Origin: Kalaharituber pfeilii
Lineage: Eukaryota > Ascomycota > Pezizomycetes > Pezizales > Pezizaceae
Length of the DNA stretch: 64,000 nucleotides
Direction of reading: 5' to 3'
Assembly: GCA_015179045.1 (NCBI GenBank)
Contig: WHUZ01000005.1
Location: 124,001-188,000 of the forward strand
A program made the position numbers and the translations under genes. Position 1 is the first letter of the stretch. Each line of letters starts with the position of its first letter. The notes under the pieces are model-generated. The model worked only from the letters and a program-made list of their open reading frames with translations. It searched no databases and had not been told where the DNA came from. Shown piece after piece: positions 63,160-64,000 of this stretch.

Positions 63160-63919
63160 GGCCCTGTTTGGTTGACCACGTATAGCCGAAATTTCTAGTG
63201 ATTTCGTAGTTTCGCTAGAGCCGTTTCGCGCGAAACTAAACTGTGAGTTTCCGCCCGCAAATATTGGAACTGTCCATCGGAGGTGAGTATAGCCATTCTT
63301 GCTACAGCAAACTGCATCACACTACTGCATTGCATCATTACATCAAACATCACATTGCACCACTATTATGGCAGAACTCAACCCTCATGACATCCTCACT
63401 CCAAAACTATTATTGGCAATTGGAATAGAATTAACAGAGTACATGCTGTTATTTCACAATAAAAGTCCTATGCAGACATCAGCATTGTAGGGAAATGTGT
63501 ACTTACAGGTGGTCTATTTTTCAGCGAACCTGCGGCATCCTTTGGAAGGTCCACTTTGCTCATAGTTCTAACAATTTGAGTAGGCTGATTGAGTGCTATA
63601 GCAGAAGGCATAGACAATGATAATGATGGCAGTACTAGCTTGAGACTGCAATGTAATAGCTGCAATCGACAAATCTGACATTGGTAGTCGTGGGATCAAT
63701 TTTTTTTTTTTTTCTTTGGAGGGGGAAAGGACCACAATGAGAATGTAGCAAACAAGCCTTCGAGTTGTCTTTTTTTTTTTTTTGGGCTCTGCATATCTGT
63801 AGTCAAATTGTAGCAAACAAACGCTTCCCAGTTCCAATAGCACCTCTTACCGTCTTAGCCATTCATACCGATGCTAGGTCTAAACTATCTGATACGACCT
63901 ACTGCAACCAAACAGGGCC
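63160..63919. mobile_element. PIF/Harbinger-like MITE with TTA target duplication
   Basis: A 760-bp element whose ends are the inverted repeat GGCCCTGTTTGGTTG (63160-63174 and 63905-63919). It is flanked by TTA on both sides (63157-63159 and 63920-63922). The end sequence and the TTA/TAA target are typical of PIF/Harbinger (Tourist-like) elements. The interior has A/T runs near 63700 and 63770 and one short frame (MAELNPHDILTPKLLLAIGI at its start, 63368-63490). I see no DDE transposase, so the element is non-autonomous. The repeated TAGCAAACAA words near its right side may be internal duplications. Confidence 0.85.
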
Positions 63920-64000
63920 TTACATCTATACGCCTTGACCCACTTTCTCTCTCCACATCCTTCCACCTTCGATGTGTATACCTATATTCTGTATATACGT

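Noticed and set aside
1..64000. CRISPR array, prokaryotic defence or phage genes
   Set aside because: No regular spaced repeats and no bacterial gene organisation; all recognised genes are intron-bearing fungal genes.

Overview
This window is nuclear DNA of a filamentous ascomycete. Genes carry short GT-AG introns (43-280 nt, many with CTAAC or CTGAC branch points), genes are widely spaced, and the fatty-acid synthase alpha and beta genes sit head to head as in Eurotiomycetes. I would guess an onygenalean or related eurotiomycete from gene style and large intergenic gaps; this is inference.

Layout: 114-2489 (-) TFIIF large subunit (Tfg1/RAP74); 5101-5683 (-) small conserved-looking protein of unknown role; 7491-8516 (-) alkyltransferase-like DNA repair protein, divergent from 8861-9793 (+) an EMC10-like ER membrane protein; 12791-15447 (-) rhodanese plus tyrosine phosphatase of the Pyp1/PTP2/PTP3 type; 21550-24701 (-) Nic96/NUP93 nucleoporin; 24702-38046, about 13 kb with no recognisable gene but with several inverted-repeat elements; 38047-39553 two unrecognised coding-like fragments; 40472-46465 (-) FAS2 and 49276-55751 (+) FAS1, sharing a 2.8-kb divergent promoter; 58064-60865 (+) RBR-type ubiquitin ligase; 60866-64000 gene-poor with a PIF/Harbinger-like MITE.

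FAS1 and FAS2 together encode the cytosolic type I fatty-acid synthase. The other genes are unrelated housekeeping or signalling functions (transcription initiation, DNA repair, ER membrane insertion, MAPK dephosphorylation, nuclear pore, ubiquitination).

Three otherwise convincing genes (TFG1, the phosphatase, FAS2) each need one single-base change to read through, two of them in homopolymers. This points to residual consensus errors in the sequence, with recent mutation as the alternative. Long mononucleotide runs (A up to 39, C of 44, G of 29) are frequent. No prokaryotic system, CRISPR array, tRNA or rRNA gene was seen. I did not find a clear new biological system; the most novel items are the terminal-inverted-repeat families and the gene-poor 24.7-38 kb stretch.
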